From: Pisolithus tinctorius
Lineage: Eukaryota > Basidiomycota > Agaricomycetes > Boletales > Pisolithaceae
Direction: 5' to 3'
Assembly (NCBI GenBank): GCA_024663395.1
Contig: JANFAH010000004.1
Span: 2,790,001 to 2,854,000 of the forward strand
DNA: 64,000 nt
Part shown: one piece after another, positions 33,466-45,185 of the stretch
How the letters are laid out: each line of letters starts with the position of its first letter
Numbering within the stretch: position 1 is the stretch's first letter
Translations under genes and position numbers: made by a program
Notes under the pieces: model-generated
Seen by the model: only the letters and a program-made list of their open reading frames with translations
Database searches by the model: none
Told to the model about the DNA's origin: nothing

Positions 33466-35542
33466 ATGATGGATATCTCCCCCACAAAACATATTTTTGC
33501 TGCTACAATCTGTGTTACTGTCCCCGCCGTCGCGCTCAAGCTTTGGAAGTCCTCAAACGTAAGGAGTTACTCTTCTACACGAAAATAACGTACTACGTGT
33601 ACTTCTAAAGCTTGATCACATCCCATCCGTTGGATACTCATCCTGGCTCGGGTCCTACATTTCCGCATTCAAGTACGTTGGCAATGCCGTTCAGATTCTA
33701 CAGGAGGGCTATGCTAAGGTATGTCATATGACAATCCATAGATGACATCCTGACTAGTTTGGAAGTACAAGGAAACGCCTTTCAAAGTCCCGACTTTAAA
33801 CCGCTGGATTGTCATCATCGGTCGCCGTCACCTGGAAGATATCAAGAAGTCTACAGACGACGAGCTATCACTGATAGAGGCAGCAAATGAAGTAGGTGCA
33901 TTTATGTTCCAATCGAAGAGACGCTGATGGGAAGTGCAACGCACAGGTTGCCAAGGTCGACCACCTGATTGGCCGTGAGATCAGCTCTAATCCCTACCAC
34001 AGTTCTGTGGCCCGAATACATCTTTCACGTAACATTGGTCTTTACTACCCTGACATAAAAGACGAGTTACACACTGCATTCGAAGAGCTACTCGACCTCA
34101 AGGACAATGGTGCCTTCGACGAGTCATCATCTCTTTATGATTTGCGCTGACGCCGCTGACAGTGTGGAAGAGCATCCCGGCGGTAGAAACCATGCGCAAG
34201 ATCGTATGCAGAGCCAGCAACAGAGTCTTCGTCGGCCTACCGCTTTGTAAGTCAGTTCTGTCGGCATCCACGTTTTATTAGGTATTGATATGTGATAGGT
34301 CGGGATCCCGACTGGATCGATCTAAACTCTCAATTTGCAGTCGATGTAGCTACAGATGCAAATATCTTGAACATGTTCCCCAAATTGCTGGTGCCGTGGG
34401 TGTCTTGTTTCCTTTAGTTCTGTAAGCCCATGTAGATTCACGTCCCGAATAGCTTTGTATCGAAAATACTACCCAATACTGCGGCAGGTATCGAACGCGC
34501 CATAAAACATCTTGACCCGATTATCAAAGATCGCCTCAGGCGTATGAGAGATCACGGAGACGAGTGGAGTGACAAACCGGTGAGCGAGAGTCTTTGTTGG
34601 CGCTGACTCTCCCTCTGATTGTTTAGGACAGAACGACATTTTGCAGTGGTTAATAGACGAGAAACAGGAGTCTACGACCAGGCAGTTGACTCTGCGCGTG
34701 TTGACGATCAACTTTGCCTCGATACATGTACGTCTTTCATCGCAAGCTCACTGTCCGATTATTGACTGCTCCAAAAAAGTCGACTACGAATGTAAGATTT
34801 GGTTCACTGCCCCTTGAACGTAATGTAATGTCCTGGCAGACTTTTACACAAGCATTGTACAACCTGGCAGCCTACTCGCAATATGTAGGGCCCCTTCGTG
34901 AAGAAGTTGACGCAGTTATTCGGGAAACACGGGTGGACGAAGGAGGCGCTCGCATTGATGCACAGGGTTGACAGTTTTCTGGCGGAGACTCAGCGCCTCG
35001 AAGGCCTCTCAGGTACGTTCACGACCGCCCATTGTTACTACCAAGTTGTTGATGGACTACACGCGTCGTTCAGCCAGCGTGCAAAGAAAAGCGATGAAAG
35101 ATTTGACTCTGTCAGATGGAACTTTCATACCGAAGGGGACCCACCTATCTGTTCCGACGTATCTCATGCATCGCGATAGTACCGTCTATGAAAATCCCGA
35201 CGCTTTTGATCCATTCCGATTCTCCCAACTTCGCGCCGAAGGGAACGAAAGTGGGAGACATCAGATGGTGGCAGTGAATCAGGACTACTTCCCCTTCGGA
35301 TATGGGAAGCATGCATGGTATGGTTGTACTTACCTTGGAGTGGCGACACTCACGTATTCTTCCACAACAGCCCTGGGAGGTTCCTGGCAGCCAATGAGCT
35401 GAAAACCATGCTTGCATATATCCTCACGATGTATGATGTCAAGTTCGAAGATAAGGTCTCCAGACCAGCGAGTATCCACTGGGACTTAAATGTCATAGCA
35501 GATCCCACCGTTAGAGTTATGTTCCGGAAGAGAGTCATTTAA
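33466..35542 (+). pseudogene. Cytochrome P450 copy 1, one-base insertion in exon 10
   Basis: Twelve exons match copy 2: 33466-33558, 33611-33718, 33766-33891, 33947-34109, 34163-34246, 34299-34395, 34453-34579, 34632-34727, 34780-34791, 34840-35012, 35074-35317 and 35371-35542. Exon 10 reads GGGAAACACGGG near 34922 where copy 2 has GGGAACATGGG, i.e. one A too many, and it also lacks one codon near its end. The shift falls just before the ExxR helix, so translation would lose the K-helix and haem site. All other exons, the haem Cys codon split over intron 11 and the splice sites are intact. Recent pseudogene or assembly error. Confidence 0.85.
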
Positions 35543-36616
35543 GTTGAATTAGCAGAAAATCAACATATGAAAGACCTCCTTTGGATTACCCTTAATCATT
35601 TCGCGAACATGCAGAAGGAATCGCGGCCGACTCCGGGATGAGTCGCTGCGTGTCTCATAGAATAGAGGCTTTCTGACATATATATGTGCCTACTGCTATG
35701 TCTGCAAGCATTCTCTTGCTGCACCTACACCTAAGACTTACGGTTAATCTGGATGTTCCGTGAGCGAGCCCAGTCCTCTACATTCATTTCTACGGATTGT
35801 TTCTGTTGCTTCTGCATATGTAGCATCCCCAGTCCCCACTTCTCATTTCTCAGTACATCCTAGTACATTCCCCCAGTTACGGAATACAGACAAATAGAGT
35901 AGGAGCCTAGGTGAAATTAGTGATGTAGGTCCTTCCACTTCGAATCGGTTCCTTACAGCTGCGTGTAGGCTATAACTTTGTCCAATTGCAAATCACTGAA
36001 ATCTTCGCGAGACAGAGCCTCAGCTCAGCTGAACTGCAATGCCGCGGTGAGACTAATAGAGGTTCCATAGATCAGCCGAAGTTATTGATCCCGGCTCGGC
36101 ACCTGTAGTTTCCGCACGGACTAATTTGCCGTCGCGGCATCTCGACACCGCAATTACCCCTTGAGTAAAAGATTACTCGGAACACACGATTCGTGACCAC
36201 GCGTTACCGGAAATACGTGTCAATTGGTTCAGAACAGGCAAAAACCAAGCAGAATAAAATGGAGTCGTTGCGACTATCAGCTTGGACCGGATGGTCGTAT
36301 GCATACCACGCGCGATCGCAACTACACCGTTCGGGTATTACTTGCCAATTAGGCAAACACGGGATTGCTGTTATCCCTAGGTCAATAATAGTGCTTTATC
36401 CGAGGCCTCCAGCTGGTACTTTGATCTTACAAAAATGATTCCGACGGCTGCTGCCTCGTGCGGCGACGACAACCCGGATTGTCAATTTGACGATGGTACG
36501 TGTACACAGTTCCTCGTTTAGACATTGTCTGATGTGAAGGCAGCAAGTTTAAGTTCCAGGGGCTTGGGGCTATAATTACTTAAAGGAAAGCAGCGCTGCG
36601 ATGGCTTTCCTGCGCG
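35543..36616. other. Interval between the two P450 copies
   Basis: No gene; 3' flank of copy 1 followed from about 35960 by the duplicated upstream region of copy 2. Confidence 0.5.
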
Positions 36617-38712
36617 ATGATGGATATCTCCCCCACAAACCATATTCTTGCTGCCGCAATCTGCGCTACTGTTCCCGCGGTCGTGCTCAAGCTGTGCAAG
36701 CCATCAAACGTGAGGAATTGCCCTTCTACGCGAATGTGGTGCTAAATAATATACTGCTTATATCTCTAAGCTTGACCACATTCCATCCTTTGGATACTCA
36801 TCCTGGCTCGGGTCCTTCATTTCCTCATTCAAGTACGTGGGCAATGCTGTTCAAATCTTGCAGGAGGGTCGTGCTAAGGTATGTTAGATCGTGAGGAGCC
36901 GTAGGCGATATCCTGACGAGTTTGCAAGTACAAGGAAACGCCTTTCAAAGTCCCGACTTTAAACCGCTGGATTGTCATCATCGATCGCCGTCACCTGGAA
37001 GATATCAAGAAGTCTACAGAAGACGAGCTATCTCTGATAGAGGCAGCAAATGAAGTAGGTGTATTCATGTTCCGATCGAAGAAACGCTGACGGGAAGCGC
37101 ACGCAGACTGCCAAGGTCGACCACCTGATTGGCCGTGAGATCAGCTCTAATCCCTACCACGTTTCTGTTGCGCGGATACATCTCACCCGTAATATTGGTC
37201 TTTACTACCCCGACTTAAAAGACGAGGTACACACTGCATTTGAAGAGTTACTCGACCTCAAGGATAATGGTATCTTCGACAAACTATCATCCTTTTACGA
37301 TTGACGCTGACACTCCTGACAGCGTGGAAGAGCGTCCCGGCGATGGACACCATGCGCGAGATCGTATGCAGAGCCAGTAACAGGGTCTTCGTCGGCCTAC
37401 CGCTTTGTAAGTCGGGTCTGTCGGCCCATCCGTGAATTATTAGGTATTGATATGCGATAGGTCGGGATCCTGACTGGATCGATCTAAACTCTCGATTTGC
37501 GGTCGACGTGGCTACAGATGCAAATATCTTGAACATGTTCCCTAAATTTCTGGTACCGTGAGTGTCTTATTTCCTTCAGTTCTGAGGAGCCAGAATGAAT
37601 TCACGACCTCCCCAGCTTTGTGTCAAAAATATTACCCAATACTGCGGCAGGTATCGAACGCGCCAGAAAACATCTCGACCCGATTATCAAAGAACGCCTC
37701 AGGTGTATGAAAGAGCATGGGGACGAGTGGAGTAACAAACCCGTGAGTGGTAGTCTTTGTCCAAGTTGACTCATCCCCCGACCAGTTCAAGGCAGAACGA
37801 CATTCTACAGTGGTTGATAGATGAGAAACAAGAGTCTACGACCAAGCAGTTGACCTTGCGTGTATTGACGATCAACTTTGCCTCAATACATGTACGTTTT
37901 CCCCATCATCGACGATCATTACCTGGGTGTTGACTGTTCCAAAACAGTCGACCTCGAACGTAAGATTTGGTTCATTACCCCTTGAATGTGATTTGATGTC
38001 GTGATAGACTTTCACGCAAGCATTGTACAACCTGGCAGCCTATCCGCAATATGTAGGGCCCCTTCGTGAGGAAGTTGACACAATTATTAGGGAACATGGG
38101 TGGACGAAGGAGGCGATCGCAATGATGTGCAAAGTTGACAGTTTTCTGGCGGAGACCCAGCGCCTCGAAAATGTCCTCTCGGGTACGTTCACGGCCGCCC
38201 ATTGTTACTGTCAAGTTGACGGATTGCACGCACCATCCAGCCAGCGTACAAAGAAAAGCAATGAAGGACTTGACTCTATCAGACGGAACTTTCATACCGA
38301 AGGGGACTTACCTGTCTGTTCCGACGTATCTCATGCACCGCGATAGTACTGTCTATGAAAATCCCGGATGTTTCGATCCATTTCGATTCTCCAAACTTCG
38401 CGTCGATGGGAACGAAAGCGGGAGACATCAGATGGTGGCAGTGAATCAGGACTACTTCCCCTTCGGATATGGGAAGCATGCATGGTATGGTTGTGCTTAC
38501 CTTGGAGTGGCGACACTCACCTATTCTTCCACAACAGCCCTGGGAGGTTCCTGGCAGCCACTGAGCTGAAAACTATGCTTGCATATATCCTCACGATGTA
38601 TGATGTCAAGTTTGAAGATAAGGTCTCCAGACCAGCGAGTATCCACTGGGACTTGAATGTCATAGCAGATCCCACTGTTAGGGTTATGTTCCGGAAGAGA
38701 GTTGATAGCTGA
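36617..38712 (+). CDS. Cytochrome P450 monooxygenase, 12 exons, intact
   Basis: Exons 36617-36709, 36771-36878, 36929-37054, 37107-37269, 37323-37406, 37461-37557, 37616-37742, 37796-37891, 37948-37959, 38008-38182, 38241-38484 and 38538-38712 join to exactly 500 codons (499 aa), the usual P450 length. An N-terminal anchor (residues 5-27) points to the ER membrane. The I-helix runs around NFASIHSTSNTF (near 290), ExxR is E351-R354 (ETQR), a PFRF-type meander follows, and the haem loop is FGYGKHACPG with C442 as ligand, its codon split by intron 11. It would use O2 and CPR-supplied electrons to hydroxylate a small organic substrate. Substrate and CYP family are not assignable from sequence alone; the SFVGLPLC region is typical of fungal P450s near the CYP503/ent-kaurene-oxidase type (tentative). 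Confidence 0.9.
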
Positions 38713-39161
38713 TGACATATGTTACCGCATGTAAGCTTCTAAATTAGCATCAAAACAATAAACAAAACAAAGGACTTTCTTGGATGAGCCTCAATCATCA
38801 AGCGAACATCCAGGAGGAATTGCAGCCGACTCGCGAGGGATCCTTGCGTGTTTCACAGAATAGAGCCTTTCTGACATATACTTACTACCGCATCTGCAAC
38901 CATTACCTTGTTCACGTTGTACTTGCATACTCGCAACTAACCCTGGAGGTCATGGTCAATCTGGGCATTTTGCGAGCGAGATGGCAAGTGTAGTGGTACG
39001 ACTGCCCGGTGGTTCAGGAGTACATCAGGCTTCCGACACAGGTTTGTTAAGCCGGAGGAGCAACTAAACTATGCACAGCCAAGGAGGTGATTAATGATGG
39101 CCCTCGGCGATGTGGTCGTATATGGGTGCAATGGTGGGCTGCAAAGGGCTTCAGTGAAACT
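38713..39161. other. Downstream region of P450 copy 2
   Basis: No gene seen. It is the 3' end of the second duplication unit and faces the 3' end of the complex I subunit gene. Confidence 0.45.
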
Positions 39162-39635
39162 CTAAACTAGCGAAAAGAACAACGGGCTCACAGGGATATT
39201 GCGTTCCCTGGAAAAGGAACGGTATATTCAATATAAGTCTGCCATAAACTGTTCAAAGCACTTACCACTTGGTCCCTCCGGGCATCGCAGGTGCTGGACT
39301 GGTATTGAGCCCGACTGCTGTGAATGTTATGTCGTCTACTCACGGATGTAAGGGTCTGGGTGCTGTTTCGCTGCTAACTCAGCCTCAGCTTTCTCGAATA
39401 TTTGCGCCAAGGCCCTCGGGTCCTGCACATCCCTGCATAGTGTTCGTGAGCATCCTCATATGCTTTACGCAGCTAGCGAACGCACCTGTTCCGTTCGAAC
39501 TCGGCTCTAATCATCAAAGCCCTTCCACGCCAGATATCCCTGCGAACTACCCAGTCCAGCTCGTTCTTCAACATGCGCCGGTACAGCGACTTGACGTAGA
39601 GTCTGTGCGCTGGACGAGAACGGTGTCGTCGCCAT
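39162..39635 (-). CDS. NDUFB9: Complex I LYR-motif subunit (NDUFB9/B22-like)
   Basis: Too fragmented for simple ORF finding. Minus-strand exons 39635-39486, 39432-39344, 39293-39266 and 39207-39162 give a protein of about 103 residues: MATTPFSSSAQ, then the LYR-family helix (LYVKSLYRRMLKNELDW, RRDIWRGRALMIRAEFERN), DVQDPRALAQIFEKAEAEL, KQHPDPYI, PPAMPGGTKWERN. This is the signature of the 22-kDa B-subcomplex subunit of mitochondrial NADH:ubiquinone oxidoreductase, a supernumerary subunit of complex I. One extra base near 39601 breaks the frame between AQ and LY, the first of many such insertions to the right. The gene is head to head with RRN3, with ~160 bp between start codons. Confidence 0.8.
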
Positions 39636-39795
39636 GATTAGTCTGGAAGATGGAGCAAACCGCGTCTCCGGAGTAAAACTAGACATGGAAGACATTTGTC
39701 AGGAATTACCAAATATGGACAATATTCGTGGTCAAATTTCTCGGCGAGGGGTAGACAAAATTTTTGTGATTTACTCGTGGACGTCAAGAGCTGCA

Positions 39796-42286
39796 ATGGA
39801 CCCCCACTCAACACGTTCGCAGTTCAACCAACGGACACCAAAAGCCGGGCCATATATGCCTCAAATACGATACACAGACCCAAGTCCAAAATTTTCGATC
39901 GAAAGCTACGCAAAATCGAAATCGCCACGCCCCGACTGTCGGGCTGCCGATGCCATTTCCCTGTTGATCCAACGGCCAATTGCGACCAATTCTCGAGTGA
40001 AGCAGGATGAACAGTTCAAGAAGGATATGTACATCGCATTTATCAATAAAGCATTACAGGGGAAGCTCGACGTACGTCCTGATCCTGTGCTGGGTCATTT
40101 CTTCCTGCTGATCCTCTCTGACATAGGGTCAGAGCAAAGATTTCGATGACCTAGTCGATCAATTCAACCCTCGAAAAGCCAGGGAAAGCGCGACCTCGTC
40201 GTCGCAGCTACGACTATGGATCCTGGCACTGTCACACGTGCTCTCTCGACTTGAGAGGACGCCATTCGCCCTTGGTCGAAGCTATCGTTAACCTCCCGTG
40301 GACTACCATGGATGCCACATTTGTGAAGACATACACTGAGTTTATCGGAATGCTTCTCAGTGCCAGGCCCGAATACCTCTCCCTGATGCTTGGCAGGCTT
40401 ACTCAGGGCCTAACATACCGTGCGTAACGTGGTTCGGATGCAAGATCATGCCACTCATATTCCGGTAGAATCAGGACTGCAAGCACTCAATGCCAATGGA
40501 CCGGAGGGTTCCGAAAGCCCCTTGACGCGGAGAGTCATCTACGATCGTCTACATTACCTCCTCGGTCACTTGCTCTCTCTCATCCCAACACTGCCGTCAA
40601 CCCTACAGCCTCTACTCGTTCCGTAATTTCCCTCACAAGCGTCAACCTCAGGCAGCGCAAGTAACCTATATTCGCAATCTGCTACGAGTAACTGAATATT
40701 GCTCTGCATTGTCGGATCGAATATTGGCACTAATCATAGACCGTGCTTTGCAAATAGACGTATGTTTTTGTTTGTTTGTTTGTTTGTTTGCGGTGTACGG
40801 ATTGGCTGACTTTTCTCTCCCAGGTTGAGATCCAGGTAGAGCTTGAGGAACTCGAGGAAGAAGAGGGCGGCCTAGGAAACGCAGACGTTTTTGAATTTGA
40901 CCCCTTCGACGTCGTCGTTGGGCAGGAAGGGGACGAAGACTCCTGACGAGGATGGAGATGAAGATGAAGATTCCGCAAGTGACTTCTCATCCCATGACAG
41001 CGACGACAGCGGAGACAATAATCCGGATCTACCGGCCAACGCACAACACATTCAAGACATGGTTGACAAACTCGACTCAATTCTGAAAGTAGTATTTGAC
41101 CACTTTAACCGCTTACATTCGACCGCGGAAGTCACCGTATCTCCAAGATCCGATACATCACTATCGCCACCCACTTCTCCCCGCCCGTCTTCGCCGATAT
41201 CCGCTGAAGCAGGTCGAGCCGTGCGAGATGCACAATTCCACGCCTTGCTTGCCATTTTTGATCGCACCATCATTCGTACCTTCAAATCTCGATACACCCA
41301 GTTCCTCATTTTTTGGTACTCTTCTCTAGATCCCGGAGTTTAGCGACCTCTTCCAGGGACTTCTGGTAGAAAAGGCGCTTCTTGGACAGGACGTTCCGGC
41401 AGTGACTCGCTGCAGCTGCAGCAAGTTACATCGCTTCCTTCGTTAGCCGTGCACAGTTCGTAGATCGCGATGCCACGCGTTGCGTCGTCGGCGTCTTGTG
41501 TACATTTTTGAAGAGCCATCTAGATGCGTTTGATAGTGTCATTCAAGCAGGAGAGGAACTACCGAGTATGGCACACCACAGCCTGTTCTACGCCATTGCA
41601 CAGGCAGTATTTTTGATCTTTTGTTTCCGGTGGAGAGATCTCGAGGAGGAATTCGACGAGTCGGAGGAGTACCAGAGTGGGAAGAAATGGATGAGTGATC
41701 TGAACGTCATTCAGCGGGTGATTACGTCGCCACTTAATCCGCTCAAGGTGAGCTATCCCTCCACTCGAAGGCCTCGCGCTACATGCTTACACTCCTGTTC
41801 TAAGGTCCTGCTCGCCCAACGTCGTCATGCAGTTCGCCCGTGTCGCCAAAGCAACCGACTTTGCGTACTGCTACTCGATACTCGAGGCAAACAAACGCTC
41901 AGAGTATAATCTTAATGCAGGCAGCATACCCGATTCTGCCCAAGGTTGTCAACGAGGAATTCTTACAAACAGAACTGCACACGTTTTTCCCGTTTGATCC
42001 ATACAAGCTCCCTCGGTCGAGTTCGTACATTCAAGGCGTGTACCGTGACTGGGCTTCTGTTGCGATTGATGAGGAGGACGAGGAAGAAGAGGATGCTGAA
42101 GAGGACGATGGTCTCGGCGACGACTACGTACTAAGTAGTACGATACCAGATGTTGGTCTCACGTCCACCGGTGGACTCGGCATACCCAGTCACTCACGAT
42201 CAAGTTCGGACGCTGGCGGTCTCGGAGAGTCGTTCGGTGGGATGAGTATCAGCCCTCAACCGCAATCCGTAGTTATGGTTTCCTAG
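39796..42286 (+). CDS. RRN3: RRN3, RNA polymerase I initiation factor (frameshifts in this assembly)
   Basis: RRN3/TIF-IA links RNA polymerase I to the rDNA promoter. Conserved blocks appear in order: QFKKDMYIAFINKALQGKLD, QLRLWILALSHVLSRLE, NLPWTTMDATFVKTY, RRVIYDRLHYLLGHL, LPSTLQPLLV, NFPHKR, YIRNLLRVTEYCSALSD, an acidic insert (40950-41030), FDRTIIRTFKSRYTQFLIFW, ASYIASFVSRAQFVDRDA, FARVAKATDFAYCYSILEAN and PKVVNEEFLQTELHTFFPFD. Introns at about 40070-40127 and 40418-40469 have proper GT-AG ends. Six single-base gains (near 40262, 40621, 40944, 41334, 41410, 41915) shift the frame, often at a base beside an identical one. All protein blocks survive, so I regard the gene as real and the shifts as probable assembly errors. 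Confidence 0.88.
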
Positions 42287-42399
42287 AAGCTACAATGTAG
42301 ACTGTGTAGGCACTTCGCATTGTAACACGTATCACATAACTGATTAAACTGCGGAATACAATAACCGAATTATATGCCGCATGCAATGCTGGCAGCAAG

Positions 42400-44560
42400 T
42401 TTATGAGGTTAGGAAAGGGATTAGAATGTGTTGGTGGTTAACACCACACTACTGAAACAACAAGCAAAGGTATCCAGCTGGCCTGCATGCGGGGAAGTGT
42501 TTAGGCAGGTACCAGTCGTGTCAAAGCGACTGGGGGCACCTGTGATGTATGCATGAAGATGCATGGGGCAAGAAAACTTGCAAGATGTAGCAGGCAGCTC
42601 GACTCGAGCATGGAAATACAGAACGCCAATCATGATGTTTTGAGTGCTTGATTCAGCAAGCGGCAACGGCGATGCGCAAAGCACGAAGACAAAATCTGAC
42701 ATGGGGGACAACGAAATCCAGCGAAGAACGTTTTCGCCGGGAACGATGCAAGACGTCACGTCCAAAAACGGCGGAGAATCCTGCTGTGAAAGCGTCAGCG
42801 GCTGCAAGGATGAAGTTAGCATTCAGCAAACCCAACATACCAGTGCATACGGTAGCCAAGTCTTCCCATGTGGGAAGCCTGGATTTACCTGAATTATCAG
42901 TGAACCTGTTTGAGGCCATTGCGATCCAGTGTTTTGAATCGCCCCAAGAGTTTCTGCAAATGGTCCATCGAGGTCAATTTTCGAAGTCAAATTACCTTTC
43001 CTCAAACAGTATATACGTGCGACGGCATCTAGCCTGTCAAGAAATATCAAGTTGGACATGGTTGTTTCAAGGGCAAAAAACATTCTACCTTCCGGTGTCC
43101 AAGAATAGCTCTTCGCTCACCATTGCAAATGCTTCATTGATACAAGGCATATCGGGCCCATTGTGTCTTGACCATAATGCAGGTAGAGAGTGCTGTTGAA
43201 CAGTAGCTGGACCACGGGGCAAGCCACGGTGCAGAATTGTGCCATATTTTCTTGACCAATGTCTCCTTCAACTGATCCAGAATGCATGTAGATGTCTGTT
43301 TCCCTAACTTTTGCAGGAATTAACACAGGTGACAATTCTTCCACCTTGGACAATGGATGGTGGCTTTGGTGTGGACCAGCACACGCTTTCAAAGCCGGAG
43401 AATGATTCCCATCCAGATCCTCCACGAGAGTCACATCACTATCTCTTCGCACCTGTGTTTCTGCACAGACAATAGACTCTGGTGTTTCAGGGATTCCATG
43501 AAACACGACCATTTGTACGCTCGTAGTCGCTTTCGTGATTCAAGTACTCAGGTGATCTACACCTGGGAGTACTTGGCACATGCGCATGTGCAGAAGACCG
43601 TAGCTGCTCTCTCATATCCTTTGCGTGACGGAGCAAACTTGCGCATCTATCATCCGATAGAATGGTTGCACATTGCTGAAGTTGTGTGGCTACCTGAGAA
43701 TCTCTCGCCGTCACAGAAGCCAACACAACAGGCGCGAGATGCGTTCTGCACTGCTCAAGCACGGTAGTCGTCGAAGGACTAACGATATGTTCCCCATTGT
43801 GGTGGTTTGGGAGGTTATCGTTTGCGACATTGCCATCAACGTTAGGAGTGTGAAATCGCTCCTGTTCCATGCTCTGAATCATGGAACGTGGTAACGGTGA
43901 ACGGGACAATCTTCTTTGCCCTATGCGTTTTGCTAGAGCCGGAGGGACATCTTCAGACACACGTGCTTCTTGTGCCTTATTAATACGTCATGAGTCGTGA
44001 CTCCTCTCGTACATGATGAAAGCACGCTACGTACCGCAGGTCCAGGTCGACCCACAGCCTCCACAACATGGGGCTTCAACACACTCTCTAAAAAGCGCTC
44101 GACTTCTCCTGGCCCGACTGCTACGGGCTTATCAGCCCGAAATTCCACCTCTCTAGGTTCTGGAGATGTCGGTGGTGATCGAAACGAGGGCATATATTCA
44201 CCGCCCGAGTTGGTTTCTCCCCCCTCTACCTGACACCCAATCCTGTCCAACAGCGTAGCAGTGTGAGATGACGAAGGGCTATTGCTCAGACGATTCAATA
44301 GCGCGGGTGCATCGTGGTCATCAAATCTCCTCTGATAGTATTTAGGCGACTGGTATATCGTGATTGTATCGATCTGGGAGGAATCTTTTGCGATAAGGAT
44401 GATGACGAGGCGCTTGTGGAGGGACCTTAGCACCGGCAAATCTCTGCGGTAGGGGGAAATCATGAAGCTGAAGAGACCCCAACGACGACGCATATGCATG
44501 ATCCATGGAACGTGGCGAGATTTTAGCAGAGAACGAGGTCATCACAAGCCAGTGAAGGTG
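42400..44560 (-). CDS. Unidentified multi-exon gene, minus strand
   Basis: Long minus-strand stretches read like protein but I do not recognise the family. From 44557: MMTSFSAKISPRSMDHAY; after a likely one-base shift near 44400, FDDHDAPALLNRLSNSPSSS, LLDRIGC and FRADKPVAVGPGEVERFLES; an intron at about 44033-43978; then ARVSEDVPPALAKRIGQRRL and a Ser/His-rich part to 43560, TQVRRDSDVTLVEDLDGNH (43.45 kb) and FLDRLDAVARIYCL (43.03 kb), with a 42-nt intron near 42990. Exon limits and the 3' end are not settled. Confidence 0.45.
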
Positions 44561-44611
44561 TCAAATGAACAAGCTTAGTGCAAGGATTCCCTGCTCTTCT
44601 GCGAGAAGTAC

Positions 44612-45185
44612 CGTCTGACTAGTGAATACCCGACAGCGGGGAAATTTCGACTCGTTGAATGTCGGATGACTAAGGATAGGAGTATCTTATACACTCCGCT
44701 TGTTGATTACGTCATCATCCCTCGAGGTCATTCCGAAATTCGGACGTACATGGCCGGGGCCTGGTCTGGCGTAGCGCTCGAAGCCACTTGAAGTCAACAT
44801 CGATTCGCAAAAGATTACATTCTATTGCTTCGGTTTGGGTGTCATGACAAGCTATGTGAGGAAGCTTATGGATAATATGTGAGGCTCGTCGTCAGACTAG
44901 TGTATACCACGTAGAGAGGAGACAGAGCCGGGGAATTTCGACTCCCTAAATACCGGATGACTAAGAATAGGAGTATCTACACTCCGCTTGATAATTATGT
45001 CATCATCGAGGTCGTTCCGAGATCGGGGCGCCATGGCTGGGGCCCTGGGGCACCATGCATAGCCTGGCATAGCGCTCAGACCATTTGAAGTCACAGTGAT
45101 TGCAAACAACTACACGCTACTGCCTCGGTTTGGGTGTCATGACGATCTACGTGAAGAAACCTATGGATAATATGCGGCGCTCGTG
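44612..45185. repeat. Two-copy tandem repeat, unit about 280-290 bp
   Basis: 44612-44889 and 44891-45185 align along their length: GACTAGTG.ATACC, GGGGAA.TTTCGACTC, ATGACTAAG.ATAGGAGTATCT, ACACTCCGCTTG.T.ATTA, TGCTTCGG/TGCCTCGGTTTGGGTGTCATGAC and TATGGATAATATG occur in the same order in both. No reading frame spans it. It may be a diverged piece of a repeat element. Confidence 0.7.

Larger units (their letters stand above)
32700..39000. repeat. Tandem duplication (~3.2 kb unit) carrying a P450 gene
   Basis: Two units, about 32.7-35.9 kb and 35.96-39.0 kb, align across promoter, all 12 exons, all introns and the 3' flank. A short third piece (GGGCTGCAAAGGGCTTCAGTGAAA near 39130) resembles the unit start at 32730. 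Exon lengths are identical apart from one exon. Confidence 0.85.

Noticed and set aside
40621..41340. Programmed +1 frameshifting at stop codons (Euplotes-like) in RRN3, since several shifts lie at or close to TAA, TGA or TAG
   Set aside because: At the 40262 shift the conserved protein continues in the new frame eight codons before the stop, so the stop is a result of the shift and not its trigger. An extra base explains all sites.
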